A DNA stretch of 64,000 nt from Mucilaginibacter sp. (GTDB lineage: Bacteria; Bacteroidota; Bacteroidia; Sphingobacteriales; Sphingobacteriaceae). The stretch lies in assembly GCA_028288305.1 (NCBI GenBank), contig JAQBOA010000043.1:18565-82564 (forward strand), in the 5' to 3' direction. Positions 15,438-25,130 of the stretch are shown here, one piece after another. How positions within the stretch are numbered: position 1 is the first letter of the stretch; each line of letters starts with the position of its first letter. The notes beneath the pieces were generated by a model that saw only the letters and a program-made list of their open reading frames with translations, searched no databases and was not told where the DNA came from. Both the position numbers and the translations under genes were made by a program.

Positions 15438-17552
15438 TTGAAAGCTGATATAAGAGTTGCACTTGTTGGAAACCCAAACACCGGGAAATCAACTCTTTTC
15501 AATACATTAACCGGGTTAAATCAAAAAATAGGAAATTTTCCTGGGGTTACTGTTGATAAAAAGACCGGTTATTGCCAATTGCAGGATGGTCGCGTTGCTG
15601 AGATCATTGACCTGCCTGGTACGTATAGCCTTTATCCTAAAAGCCAGGACGAATCTATTGTATTTTCTGTACTGGCCGATAAATCAAATCCGCATACTCC
15701 CGATCTCGTTGTTGTAATACTTGATGCGACCAACCTAAAAAGAAATCTGCTGCTGTATACACAGGTTGCCGATTTGAAAATACCTGTTATTATCGCCCTG
15801 AATATGATGGACCTGGCGAAAAAATCGGGTTTAATCATTGATGTCGATTTATTTTCGAAAAAGTTAGGTGTTCCCGTAGTGTGCATTTCCGCGAGGAAAT
15901 CAGACGGAATTGATAAATTAAAAGCAGCAATATCTTTTGCCAATAAAATAGCCTTACAACAAGAATCAATTGATGTGAGCTCTATTGCCCCAGCGTTGAT
16001 TGGCCAAATAAGCCATGAATTTAAGCTCGACAATCAATATTATGCTTTACAGCTTGCCCATCAGCATGAAACTATAAAATTTATTTCGCCAGCTGAAAGT
16101 GACCGCATTGAAGAGATAGAACAGAAATTTTCATTTCACTCTCAAAAAGCACAGGCTACCGAAACTATAGCCCGGTATAATTTTATAAACGACCTGTTGT
16201 ATGATACAGTAAAGGTACCTGCAACGGCCCAGGAGGAAACGCTTAGTAACAAGATAGATAAAGTACTTACTCACAAAGTATTTGGCTTTATAATCTTTTT
16301 TGGTATTCTGCTGTTTATGTTTCAGTCTATATTTTCATGGTCGGCCTACCCGATGGAATTGATCGCTGATCTTTTTGTTTGGATCCAAAGCACCTTGCAC
16401 CAATTATTGCCAGCGGGGCCATTAACCGGTTTGCTGGTTGATGGGGTTATTGGTGGTTTAAGCGGCGTGATGGTATTTATACCGCAAATAGCTATTTTGT
16501 TTGCTTTTATTTCCGTTTTGGAAGATACAGGTTACATGTCGCGGGTAACGTTTATGATGGATAAACTGATGCGAAAGGTTGGCCTCAACGGAAAATCGGT
16601 TGTGCCGCTAATCGGTGGTTTTGCCTGTGCCGTACCATCAATCATGAGTACCCGTACTATTGAAAACTGGAAAGACCGTATGATCACCATCATGGTAACA
16701 CCATTGGTTACCTGTTCGGCGCGCCTGCCCATTTATATCCTGCTTATTGCGTTGGTTGTACCCAACCGCAATGTTTGGTGGATAATTAATTTACAAGGAC
16801 TTGCCCTTACGGGAATGTACGTTTTTAGTCTTGTATCAGCTGTACTTGTGGCATTTGTGTTTAAACTTATTTTGAAAGGAAGAGAACGCGGCTATTTCAT
16901 TATGGAAATTCCTGTTTATCGCATGCCCCGGTGGAAAAACGTAGCTTTTTCTATGTACGAACGTTCAAAAACATTTGTCCTTCGAGCCGGAAAAGTAATT
17001 ATTGCTGTTTCAGTAATATTATGGGTATTAGCATCTTATGGACCGGGAAACACTTTTGAACAGATTGAAAAAAAATATCAGCAGCTGCAATATACTCAGC
17101 ATTTGAAGCCCGACGAGATTTCGAAAGCTATTAAATCTGAAAAGCTCGAAAACTCATACGCAGGCGTATTGGGTCATGTAATTGAACCTGTGATAAAGCC
17201 TTTAGGATTTGATTGGAAAATTGGCATTGCTTTGATCACCTCGTTTGCCGCCCGCGAAGTTTTTGTCGGCACTATGGCCACCATATACAGCGTTGAAGGC
17301 AGTGCCGAAAAACTGGGATCAGTACAGCAAAAAATGAAAGCAGCAACAAACCCCGATACCGGCCAACCTGTATTTTCACTTGCTGTGGCATTTTCTTTGA
17401 TGATGTTTTATGCCTTTGCCATGCAGTGCGCAAGTACTGTAGCCGTAGTTTACCGTGAAACAAAAAACTGGCGCTGGCCTGCTATACAGTTTGCCTATAT
17501 GACTGTGCTTGCATACACAGCAAGTTTCGTAGCTTATCATCTTTTAAAATAA
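15438..17552 (+). CDS. feoB: ferrous iron transporter FeoB
   Basis: A 704-residue inner-membrane Fe(II) transporter. The N-terminal G domain has G1 GNPNTGKS (11-18), G3 DLPG (58-61), G4 NMMD and G5 SARK. A helical insert follows to about residue 270. The membrane part has paired Gate regions: GFACAVPSIMSTRT with its conserved cysteine, and later FAMQCASTVAVVYRE. The start codon is TTG at 15438, directly before AAAGCTGAT. It is coupled to feoA and probably derepressed under iron limitation through the inverted repeat at the upstream promoter. Complete, nothing unusual. Confidence 0.97.
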   Translation: MKADIRVALVGNPNTGKSTLFNTLTGLNQKIGNFPGVTVDKKTGYCQLQDGRVAEIIDLPGTYSLYPKSQDESIVFSVLADKSNPHTPDLVVVILDATNLKRNLLLYTQVADLKIPVIIALNMMDLAKKSGLIIDVDLFSKKLGVPVVCISARKSDGIDKLKAAISFANKIALQQESIDVSSIAPALIGQISHEFKLDNQYYALQLAHQHETIKFISPAESDRIEEIEQKFSFHSQKAQATETIARYNFINDLLYDTVKVPATAQEETLSNKIDKVLTHKVFGFIIFFGILLFMFQSIFSWSAYPMELIADLFVWIQSTLHQLLPAGPLTGLLVDGVIGGLSGVMVFIPQIAILFAFISVLEDTGYMSRVTFMMDKLMRKVGLNGKSVVPLIGGFACAVPSIMSTRTIENWKDRMITIMVTPLVTCSARLPIYILLIALVVPNRNVWWIINLQGLALTGMYVFSLVSAVLVAFVFKLILKGRERGYFIMEIPVYRMPRWKNVAFSMYERSKTFVLRAGKVIIAVSVILWVLASYGPGNTFEQIEKKYQQLQYTQHLKPDEISKAIKSEKLENSYAGVLGHVIEPVIKPLGFDWKIGIALITSFAAREVFVGTMATIYSVEGSAEKLGSVQQKMKAATNPDTGQPVFSLAVAFSLMMFYAFAMQCASTVAVVYRETKNWRWPAIQFAYMTVLAYTASFVAYHLLK

Positions 17553-17766
17553 TTGTCTATAATTAACTGCCATTTCATTTATAGATTGCGATACGTAACG
17601 GAAAATCACCCCCCCTTTTACAGCCAATTATCTTATAGTTTGGGAGAAAATTTAAAATAAAGGTACTATAGAACTTTAAGAAAATATTTTTACTTAAAAA
17701 TATCTTTTGGTTATCAAATAGTATATTTACATACTCAATTATCAATAACCTCTTAACCCTACTTTT

Positions 17767-18348
17767 ATGGACTTCGCAACACTAAACAAACAACGGAAAT
17801 TTACGTTGATTGCCGCCATCGTTGGCGTCATCAGCATCTTTTTGCCCTGGATAGCTGTTTCAGGACTTGGCATAAGTATGAGCGAAAATGGCTTGCACAG
17901 CTATGGCGTGATGGCATTTATAGGTTTTATTGTCGCCGTCATTTTAATTACTATGGGCGACCAAACGAAGCCGCTTGATAAAACGATGTGGTTTGTTGAA
18001 TTGATAGCCGGGGCTGTTGCCCTAATTTTTACATTATTGTTTATGACCAACCTATCTGGTGACACATTTGGGGCAGCGGGCTTTGGAATTGGCATATGGA
18101 TATCGATATTGGCAGCAATTGGCGTTTTGGCGTCCACATGGCTATTCAAAAGCCCCGAAGATAGCCTTCAGGATAGTTTTGAAAACCTTAAATCCAAAGT
18201 AACCACTGCCACCAGTCAAAATACTTCCGGAACCAGCAGCAACGCCGGAACAGGTAAGGTGGCCGAACTGGAAAAGCTTATTAAATTGAAAGAAGAAGGA
18301 AAAATATCCGAAGCGGAGTACCAGGAAATGAAATCTAAAATACTTTAG
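17767..18348 (+). CDS. four-helix membrane protein with SHOCT domain
   Basis: A 193-residue protein with four hydrophobic segments (about 15-33, 47-63, 75-95, 103-125), a low-complexity serine/threonine linker, and a C-terminal SHOCT motif (about 163-193: VAELEKLIKLKEEGKISEAEYQEMKSKIL region). SHOCT is a short helical oligomerisation module found at protein ends. No catalytic motif is present. It stands alone, after a 214-bp AT-rich spacer. A structural or envelope-stress role is conceivable but not shown by the sequence. Confidence 0.7.
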   Translation: MDFATLNKQRKFTLIAAIVGVISIFLPWIAVSGLGISMSENGLHSYGVMAFIGFIVAVILITMGDQTKPLDKTMWFVELIAGAVALIFTLLFMTNLSGDTFGAAGFGIGIWISILAAIGVLASTWLFKSPEDSLQDSFENLKSKVTTATSQNTSGTSSNAGTGKVAELEKLIKLKEEGKISEAEYQEMKSKIL

Positions 18349-18444
18349 GTAAGAATATCTGGTAAGACTTTGATTTTGAAAGGGATCCTAGGATTTCAGG
18401 CTTTAGCTTTGTACTTTCTGCTTTTAGCTTTCCGCTCAAATCCT

Positions 18445-18452
18445 TATCTTTG
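18445..18452 (+). promoter_or_regulatory. -7 promoter element for the SprT-like gene
   Basis: TATCTTTG fits TAnnTTTG and lies 13 bp before the TTG start at 18466, so the transcript leader would be only a few bases. Confidence 0.45.
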
Positions 18453-18465
18453 AACGAGGTAAAAA

Positions 18466-19077
18466 TTGGATAACGTTAAAATTCTTGAAAGATATCTCCC
18501 GCCCGATGCCGCCCCACTCATCGGCCGCTGGATTGATTACTTTAAATGTGAGTTTAAAATTTCGCGCAACCGTAACAGTAAATTTGGGGACTACAGGCCA
18601 CCGTATGCCGGTAAAGGGCATCGCATATCTGTTAATTACGACCTTAACCCCTATGCTTTCCTGGTAACAGCAGTGCATGAATTTGCTCACCTGCACACCT
18701 GGAACGAGCACAAGCATAAGGCCAAACCACATGGTACGGAATGGAAAAACAATTTCAAAAAAATGATGCAGCCCTTTTTTGAAAAAGATGTTTTCCCTGC
18801 TGATGTCAAACATGCCATAATTAGTTATCTCAATAATCCAGCGGCATCAAGCTGTTCAGATTTAACCTTATTCCGCTCTCTCCGAAAATACGATGCACCA
18901 AAGGAATCAGTAACCACAGTTGAAAAATTACCTGTTAAAGCGCTGTTTAAATTAAAGGACGGTCGCGTTTTTCAAAAAGAAGAAAAACTACGCAAACGCT
19001 ATAAGTGCATTGAAGTGAATTCCAAACGGATTTATTTATTCAGCGCTGTTGCAGAAGTTGAACACATAGAAAATTAG
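18466..19077 (+). CDS. SprT-like zinc metalloprotease domain protein
   Basis: A 203-residue cytoplasmic protein. HEFAH at residues 71-75 is the zinc-binding HExxH motif, and the following HGTEWKNNF supplies the usual third histidine of SprT domains. The C-terminal part ends in a small basic region (KYDAPKESV, KRYKCIEVNSKRIYLF) in place of the four-cysteine finger of longer relatives. The start is taken as TTG at 18466 because a -7 box lies directly before it and no ATG occurs early in the frame. SprT/Spartan domains cut DNA-bound proteins in eukaryotes; the bacterial role is unknown. Confidence 0.8.
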   Translation: MDNVKILERYLPPDAAPLIGRWIDYFKCEFKISRNRNSKFGDYRPPYAGKGHRISVNYDLNPYAFLVTAVHEFAHLHTWNEHKHKAKPHGTEWKNNFKKMMQPFFEKDVFPADVKHAIISYLNNPAASSCSDLTLFRSLRKYDAPKESVTTVEKLPVKALFKLKDGRVFQKEEKLRKRYKCIEVNSKRIYLFSAVAEVEHIEN

Positions 19078-19238
19078 TTACATCTATTTTATTCTTTTAC
19101 ATCAGATTTCATTTGCCTTAGTGAGAATGTTGATTTTTTTAATAAATTTAGACAAGTCTAAAATATTTATTAGATTTGTTTAAATTATAATAAATCATGG
19201 GTTTTATACTAAAAAAATGTAACCTTCAATTGCAACAA

Positions 19239-19246
19239 TAATTTTG
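19239..19246 (+). promoter_or_regulatory. -7 promoter element for the porin gene
   Basis: TAATTTTG lies 13 bp before the ATG at 19260. If used, transcription starts after the alternative GTG at 19248, which rules that codon out as the start. Confidence 0.4.
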
Positions 19247-19259
19247 CGTGAAATTTGAT

Positions 19260-20573
19260 ATGAAAAAACACATACTCCTTCTCCATATATTATTATTTGT
19301 TGTTATACAAACTGTTTTAGCCCAAGATACTGTTAAGCAAGAACGTTATAGTTTTCACTTCCAGGAAACCATTATCACACAATACAAACCGCCGTTCAAT
19401 GCGCTATATACTGGTAAAAACAGTTTATTGCCAACAGCGGAAACACAATCATCAATTACCACTACTTTTTTTGGAGCAGCCCGGCTTTGGAAAGGTGCTG
19501 AGGCTTATTTTAATCCGGAACTATCGGGCGGTGCTGGTTTGAGCCAAACACTGGGTATAGCCGGTTTTCCAAATGGCGAAACCTTTAGGGTGGGCGGAGT
19601 ACAGAACAAAATTTATATAGCCCGTTTATATTTTAAGCAAAATTTTGAATGGGGAAAAGAAAAAGATACTATTGAAAGTGACGTCAACCAGTTAGCTTGT
19701 TTAAAAAGTAAACGGTATTTCTCTTTTGCCGTTGGAAAATTTAACATGGGTGATTTTTTTGACCAAAACAATTTCAGTCATGACCCACGTACGCAATTCA
19801 TGAACTGGGCCTTGATGGATAATGCTGCCTGGGACTATCCGGCAAATACACGCGGCTATGTAATAGGTGCATATACTGAATTGGGGCAACGTACATGGAC
19901 ACTCCGGTTTGCCTTCACCATGAACGTTACACGGGCTAACTCATCAATATGGGACGCTAACATTGGAAAGGCAAATACCCAGACAATTGAATTTGAAAAG
20001 CGTTATCAGATAAAAGGCCAGAAAGGTACTTTGCGGGTTTTGGGATTTTTGAATAACGGTAAATTTGGCAATTACAACCTTGCTATAGCACAAAACCCAA
20101 ATGCACCAAATGTTGATTCCACACAACATTATGGGCGTCACAAATATGGCTTTGGTATTAATACCGATCAGTACCTTACAAAAGATTTTGGTTTATTTGC
20201 CAAAGCCAGCTATAATGATGGCCATACTGAAACCTGGTTTTTTACCGAAATTGACCGTTCTTTTACATTCGGAGGCGTACTAAAGGGCTCGCAATGGAAA
20301 CGCGGTAGTGATGAAGCAGGATTAGCTTTTATAACTAATGGCTTATCTGCGCCTCATCGTAATTATCTTGCAGATGGGGGTTATGGTTTCTTAATTGGCG
20401 ACGGCAAATTAAATTACGCGCCCGAAATGATTGCAGAGTTTTATTATAAAATAGATGTTTACCAAAAGAAATTCTTTTTAACACCCGATTACCAGTTTAT
20501 TCTTCACCCTGCTTATAATAAAGACCGCGGCCCGGTTAATGTGCTTGGAATAAGGGCACATGTGGAATTTTAA
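19260..20573 (+). CDS. outer-membrane porin, carbohydrate-selective type
   Basis: A 437-residue secreted protein: signal peptide MKKHILLLHILLFVVIQTVLAQ, then alternating hydrophobic/aromatic strands consistent with a beta-barrel, ending in RAHVEF with a terminal phenylalanine. Blocks such as WKGAEAYFNPELSGG, GFPNGETFRVG and IYIARLYFKQ match the OprB-like carbohydrate porin group. The ATG at 19260 is preferred over the GTG at 19248, because the signal peptide begins with MKK and a -7 box lies just upstream. No sugar uptake genes adjoin, so the substrate is open. A general diffusion role is possible. Confidence 0.8.
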   Translation: MKKHILLLHILLFVVIQTVLAQDTVKQERYSFHFQETIITQYKPPFNALYTGKNSLLPTAETQSSITTTFFGAARLWKGAEAYFNPELSGGAGLSQTLGIAGFPNGETFRVGGVQNKIYIARLYFKQNFEWGKEKDTIESDVNQLACLKSKRYFSFAVGKFNMGDFFDQNNFSHDPRTQFMNWALMDNAAWDYPANTRGYVIGAYTELGQRTWTLRFAFTMNVTRANSSIWDANIGKANTQTIEFEKRYQIKGQKGTLRVLGFLNNGKFGNYNLAIAQNPNAPNVDSTQHYGRHKYGFGINTDQYLTKDFGLFAKASYNDGHTETWFFTEIDRSFTFGGVLKGSQWKRGSDEAGLAFITNGLSAPHRNYLADGGYGFLIGDGKLNYAPEMIAEFYYKIDVYQKKFFLTPDYQFILHPAYNKDRGPVNVLGIRAHVEF

Positions 20574-20901
20574 CAGTCAATAAATTCCAGGCTTAACTTT
20601 TAAATTTCCGTTAATCTTATAATTTTTAGTTGATTAAAAACGTGAATCCTTCTCAGAGCAAATGAAAGTTCCTATGTAAACCTATAATAAAATCATTCTA
20701 TTTTCTTTTAAAAAATGCATTTCGTCTGTACTTAATAACAGATTAATTTTTTAAGTAAAAATTACATTTGATTTATTAAATATTAAAATACCGCAATATA
20801 TTTAATTAATCCGAAATAATATAACCGATAAATTAGATTTTTGAGTCACTAAAAACAACTTTTCCATAAGGTGCGCGTATAAATTATGAGGAAAAATTAA
20901 C
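20574..20901. other. 328-bp AT-rich spacer
   Basis: Very AT-rich, no gene, no clear terminator or promoter seen. It separates the porin and the PAS sensor gene on the same strand. Confidence 0.5.
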
Positions 20902-22524
20902 ATGTCCAAAGCTAATTTTCTCAGCACTGTGCGCATAAAGACCATCATGAACGATCTTCCAATATCAGTTAGTCAAACCCACACCTTTCAGTTTAATGTA
21001 AAGAAAAGGTCTGACCGTTTAATGAATTACTTTCTTGCCAGCTATTTTTTGGTCGGATTAATATTAGCTGAATTTTATGGTACCTGGCTGATCGCAATTG
21101 GCATGGGCGGCCTTTTGTTAATCGTTTATTATACTGTCAAAATAGCGTTACCCGGTTCTTCCATATATCAATATGTTTTGAGCGCCGTATTGGGACTTTT
21201 CATGATTCAGTTTATTTACCAGATGCACGGGCTGTTTGAAATGCACTTTTTTGCCTTTATCGGCAGCGCTTTGCTCATCACTTATCAGAAATGGAAACTG
21301 CAAATTCCGATATTAATCATGGTGACTGTTCAACATACCTATCTTGGTTACCTTCAGCACACTGGTTTTACCAATGTTTATTTCACACATCCGACATATT
21401 TTACCTTGCACACATTTCCCATTCATATCCTGTTGTCCACAGTGATATTTTTTGTTTCCGGATTATGGGCTTATCAGCTGAGAAAGTATAATCAAATTCA
21501 TACCCTTCAAACCATACAAATGGCGAACCTGCAAAAAGAAGCCCAGCTTTCTGTAGAACGAGGAAAAAATGCTGCAGCTCTTGAAGAAAGAAATACCATA
21601 CTGGAAAGTATTACTGATGCCTTCTTTGCAGTCGACAATAACTGGATGATTACCTATTGGAACAATATGGCTGAAAAGGTATTGGGTAAACTCAGGAATG
21701 AAACGCTTGGTCGCCATTTATGGAAAGTATATGCCGATTCCATAGAATCAGAGTCGTACCGAAAATACCATGAGGCAATGGAAACTGGGAGCGCTGTTCA
21801 TTTTGAGGATTATTACTCTTCCATGGATAAGTGGTACGAGATCAGCGCTTATCCATCAGCTAATGGTTTGTCGGTTTATTTTAAAGACATTACTGAACGC
21901 AAGCATTCTGAAATCCTTTTAACCGCCTCCGAAAAAAGGTACAGTGAATTGTTTCATTTAAGCCCTTTGCCCATGCTTTTATTCGATTTGGACACCTTAC
22001 AATTCCTGGATGTTAATGAAGCAACAATAAATCATTACGGATATAGCAGGCAAGAGTTTTTAGCTATGACCCTTAGGGATATCAAGCTGGCTGACGATAT
22101 TCCTGAAATGGAAAAATTATTGCACAGTGATAGGTTAATGAAAAAAACGAACGCGATTGGAAATTTCAGACATAAAAAGAAAAACGGGAACATTATCAAC
22201 GTGGATATCCAGGCTAATTTTATTGAATATAAAGGAAAAGAAGCAAAGGTTATCGTTGTAAACGATGTTACGGAAAGATTGACTTATATCCAGGCTATCG
22301 AAAATCAAAATGAAAAACTAAAGGAAATATCCTGGATGCAGTCACACGTAATGCGAGCGCCTCTTGCCAAAATCATAGCGCTTATTCCGCTTATTCATGA
22401 TGAAAAAGAGAATATTATTGAGAGGGAAAAGATGCTGAATTATCTTTCAATTTCCGCAAATGAACTGGATAAAGTCATCGAAACGATAACGGATAAAACA
22501 TGCGTCGTTGAAATACACAGTTAA
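20902..22524 (+). CDS. membrane PAS-PAS sensor with HisKA-like helix but no ATPase domain
   Basis: A 540-residue protein. Six hydrophobic segments fill residues about 42-195, then a short coiled coil, two PAS domains (about 232-335 and 342-455, ending in KDITERKHSE and NDVTERLTYIQ), and a HisKA-like helix pair with QSHVMRAPLAKI (candidate phospho-histidine H482). The frame then closes after about 55 residues, with no HATPase N, G1 or G2 box. Bacteroidota have many PAS proteins of this shape; they may be inactive in phosphorylation or act with another kinase. No response regulator adjoins. Confidence 0.8.
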   Translation: MSKANFLSTVRIKTIMNDLPISVSQTHTFQFNVKKRSDRLMNYFLASYFLVGLILAEFYGTWLIAIGMGGLLLIVYYTVKIALPGSSIYQYVLSAVLGLFMIQFIYQMHGLFEMHFFAFIGSALLITYQKWKLQIPILIMVTVQHTYLGYLQHTGFTNVYFTHPTYFTLHTFPIHILLSTVIFFVSGLWAYQLRKYNQIHTLQTIQMANLQKEAQLSVERGKNAAALEERNTILESITDAFFAVDNNWMITYWNNMAEKVLGKLRNETLGRHLWKVYADSIESESYRKYHEAMETGSAVHFEDYYSSMDKWYEISAYPSANGLSVYFKDITERKHSEILLTASEKRYSELFHLSPLPMLLFDLDTLQFLDVNEATINHYGYSRQEFLAMTLRDIKLADDIPEMEKLLHSDRLMKKTNAIGNFRHKKKNGNIINVDIQANFIEYKGKEAKVIVVNDVTERLTYIQAIENQNEKLKEISWMQSHVMRAPLAKIIALIPLIHDEKENIIEREKMLNYLSISANELDKVIETITDKTCVVEIHS

Positions 22525-22685
22525 TTTTTTTAATCTATTTATGTGCAAAATGTCGAAACGTTGACCGTACGTGGAATTTTAATAAATTAAATCCTGGTTC
22601 AATTAACATTTCCCACTTCCAATAGTCTAATGTAATATTACTATTGCACAAATAATTGTGTTCAAAAACAGCGTTATTTAGATTT

Positions 22686-23219
22686 ATGAAGAAAAATTTT
22701 GTCCTGATAATAATAATTTTTATAACAAGTGCCTGTTTTGCACAGGAAAAAAATACAGTAACCAGGTCGGCTATTACATTTCAGATAAAAAACCTTGGTA
22801 TTAATACGGGGGGCACAATCAGTGGCCTTAAGGCCGATATTCAATTTAATCCAAACAACCTGGCGTCAGATACAATTAATGCCTCTGTAGACGTAAATAC
22901 CATTAATACTGATAATGACAGCCGCGATGATCATTTAAAAGGTACCGATTATTTTGATGCGGCGCATTTCCCTAAAATAATAATGAAGTCTGTTTCATTT
23001 AGGCATAAAAGCGGAACCAATTATACCGGCACGTTTAACCTAACTATTAAAGGTAAAACAAAATTGATAGAAATCCCGTTTACTTATACCGAAAAAGGTA
23101 ATACAGCAATTTTTAAAGGTAATTTTAAATTAAACCGTTTAGATTTTGGCATCGGCGAAAGCAGTATGATGCTATCAAATGAAGTAACTGTTAATATAGA
23201 TGCTGAGATAAATAAATAA
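22686..23219 (+). CDS. YceI family secreted protein
   Basis: A 177-residue protein with signal peptide MKKNFVLIIIIFITSACFAQ and a YceI lipocalin-like domain: FQIKNLGINTGGTISGL, then DDHLKGTDYFDAAHFPKI, then NLTIKGKTK. These barrels bind isoprenoid-like lipids and sit in the periplasm; the physiological role varies. The ATG at 22686 is chosen over the upstream GTG because it opens the signal peptide. It stands alone between two sensor kinases. The cysteine in SACFAQ could be read as a weak lipobox, but AQ cleavage by signal peptidase I looks more likely. Confidence 0.88.
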   Translation: MKKNFVLIIIIFITSACFAQEKNTVTRSAITFQIKNLGINTGGTISGLKADIQFNPNNLASDTINASVDVNTINTDNDSRDDHLKGTDYFDAAHFPKIIMKSVSFRHKSGTNYTGTFNLTIKGKTKLIEIPFTYTEKGNTAIFKGNFKLNRLDFGIGESSMMLSNEVTVNIDAEINK

Positions 23220-23341
23220 TATCCTGAAAAATAAATGCTTAATTGGAGTAATCAAAAAATTAAGAATTGATAACTGTAACTTAACACCGATACTGGCTTT
23301 AAACTGCTGTTAATCATCTGCAAATTGTAACTTTACAGGGT

Positions 23342-24406
23342 ATGAAATTAAGGATACTTGTTTTAATAAATGCGGCAGCCGTAGCTATAACCCTTGCGGC
23401 AGTAAATTATTATTTTCAACACAATTGGTATTATGTTATAGTAACCTTTTTAGTTGCTTTAATTACAAGCTTTATTGTTTTTTATTATCTGATTGAAAAA
23501 TATGTCTATTCGAAAATAAAACTTATTTATAAACTCATCCATAATTTAAAGCTGGGCAGGGATTTGCGCGATGCATTAGGTGAACATATAAGTGCCGACC
23601 CAATAAATGATGTTGAGCTCGAGGTAAAAGAATGGGCCCGGCAAAAGAAAAGCGAAATTGACGACCTCCGCAAACAGGAAAAGTTTCGACGGGACTTTTT
23701 ATCCAATATTTCACATGAGTTTAAAACGCCTTTGTTTGCTATACAGGGTTATATAGAAGCTATACAGGACGACGACTTTGAAGATAAAGAAATGGCTCAG
23801 CTGTTTTTAGCAAAAGCCGCAAAAAACGTTGATAGGTTGAGTTACCTTATTCAAGATCTTGATGAGATATCAAAATTGGAATCGGGAGAAATACCTGTTA
23901 ACTTAACCCGGTTTAAGATAAATGATCTTATAAAAGAGGTTTTCGAAGCAATGGAGATAAAAGCCCGTCAGCATAATATTAAATTAATATTTAAACAAAA
24001 ATATGATGAGCCGATACTGGTAAATGCAGATCGTGAAAAAATAAGGCAGGTACTTGTTAACCTGATCGATAACTCTTTAAAATATGGAAATGAAGAGGGG
24101 AGCACATCTGTAAGTCTGTTCGAATTGCACGACCAGGTACTGGTTGAAGTTACTGATGATGGTATTGGAATCGAAGAAAAGTTCCTTCCGCGTTTATTTG
24201 AGCGTTTTTTTAGAACAGATACCAGCCGGTCCAGGCAAATAGGGGGATCCGGTCTTGGCCTTGCCATCGTTAAACATATTATTGAAGCCCACGAACAAAC
24301 TATAAGCGTCAGAAGCACAGAAGGTTTAGGTTCAACCTTCGGTTTTACCCTTCAAAAATCAAAACAATCTTTGCCGTTCCCAAGTATACCTGTTTTAAAT
24401 AATTAA
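23342..24406 (+). CDS. PhoR-like sensor histidine kinase
   Basis: A 354-residue inner-membrane kinase. Two membrane helices (about 5-24, 30-51) enclose almost no extracytoplasmic loop; a short HAMP-like region follows. HisKA carries NISHEFKTPLFAIQGY with H125 as phospho-acceptor, and the ATPase domain has N box LVNLIDNSLKYG, G1 DDGIGI and G2 GGSGLGLAIVKH. All catalytic boxes are present. No receiver gene adjoins; the next gene encodes a DUF47 protein linked to phosphate transport, which suggests phosphate signalling as in PhoR, but that is inference. Confidence 0.9.
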   Translation: MKLRILVLINAAAVAITLAAVNYYFQHNWYYVIVTFLVALITSFIVFYYLIEKYVYSKIKLIYKLIHNLKLGRDLRDALGEHISADPINDVELEVKEWARQKKSEIDDLRKQEKFRRDFLSNISHEFKTPLFAIQGYIEAIQDDDFEDKEMAQLFLAKAAKNVDRLSYLIQDLDEISKLESGEIPVNLTRFKINDLIKEVFEAMEIKARQHNIKLIFKQKYDEPILVNADREKIRQVLVNLIDNSLKYGNEEGSTSVSLFELHDQVLVEVTDDGIGIEEKFLPRLFERFFRTDTSRSRQIGGSGLGLAIVKHIIEAHEQTISVRSTEGLGSTFGFTLQKSKQSLPFPSIPVLNN

Positions 24407-24449
24407 CATTAATTTTACATTGCAGAATTTTTTGCGAAATTTTAATAAA

Positions 24450-25100
24450 ATGTCCATTAATAGTATAATACAATCTTTTATACCTAAACATAAGAAAATC
24501 TTTTTTCCGCTGTTTGAGCAGGCTGCAAATAATGTTGTGATAATGGCAAGGGCTTTAGTTGAATTGGTTAATTCAAATAACCCGGATGAGCGGGAAGAGC
24601 TTTTTAAGCAAATTGATAAGTTAGAAAACAAGGGTGATGAGATTACACACCGGATATACCTTGAGTTGGGTAAAACTTTTGTAATTCCTTTTGATCGCGA
24701 GGATATACATTCGCTGGCATCTGCTATTGATGATGTTGCCGATAATATTCAGGGAGCCTCAAACCGTATGAATCTTTACCGGATAGATGATTTTAATGAA
24801 CATATAAAAAAACTTTCTGATTTAATATTGCAGGCAACCATTGATCTTGAGAAGGCTATTAAAGAATTAAGAGATCTGAAAAACGTGCGTCATATTGCTG
24901 ATTCATGCATCAGGATCAATAGTGTTGAAAACCGGGCTGATTATATTTTTGACCGGGCTGTAGCCGATTTGTTTTTATATGAAACTGACGCTATACGCCT
25001 TATTAAATACAAAGAAATATTGTCATCATTGGAAACTGCTACAGATATGTGCGAAGATGCTGCAAATGTTATGGAATCCATTTTAGTAAAAAATGCTTAA
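24450..25100 (+). CDS. DUF47 / PhoU-like phosphate transport accessory protein
   Basis: A 216-residue all-helical cytoplasmic protein of the DUF47 family, which has a PhoU-like three-helix repeat with acidic metal-binding residues (KLENKGDEITH in the first half, SVENRADYIFD in the second). Such proteins usually pair with a Pit-type low-affinity phosphate transporter, typically the adjacent gene; here no pit gene follows. The start is set at ATG 24450 instead of the TTG at 24420, matching the family's normal N-terminus. The PhoR-like kinase lies 43 bp upstream, so the two may be co-transcribed. Confidence 0.88.
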   Translation: MSINSIIQSFIPKHKKIFFPLFEQAANNVVIMARALVELVNSNNPDEREELFKQIDKLENKGDEITHRIYLELGKTFVIPFDREDIHSLASAIDDVADNIQGASNRMNLYRIDDFNEHIKKLSDLILQATIDLEKAIKELRDLKNVRHIADSCIRINSVENRADYIFDRAVADLFLYETDAIRLIKYKEILSSLETATDMCEDAANVMESILVKNA

Positions 25101-25130
25101 GTTTATTTAAGTTATACCTAACAATCCGGC

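Noticed and set aside
22656..22686. GTG start and a TTG-N20-TAGATTTA promoter for the yceI-like gene
   Set aside because: The putative -7 box would overlap the ATG at 22686 and the added N-terminus breaks the signal peptide.
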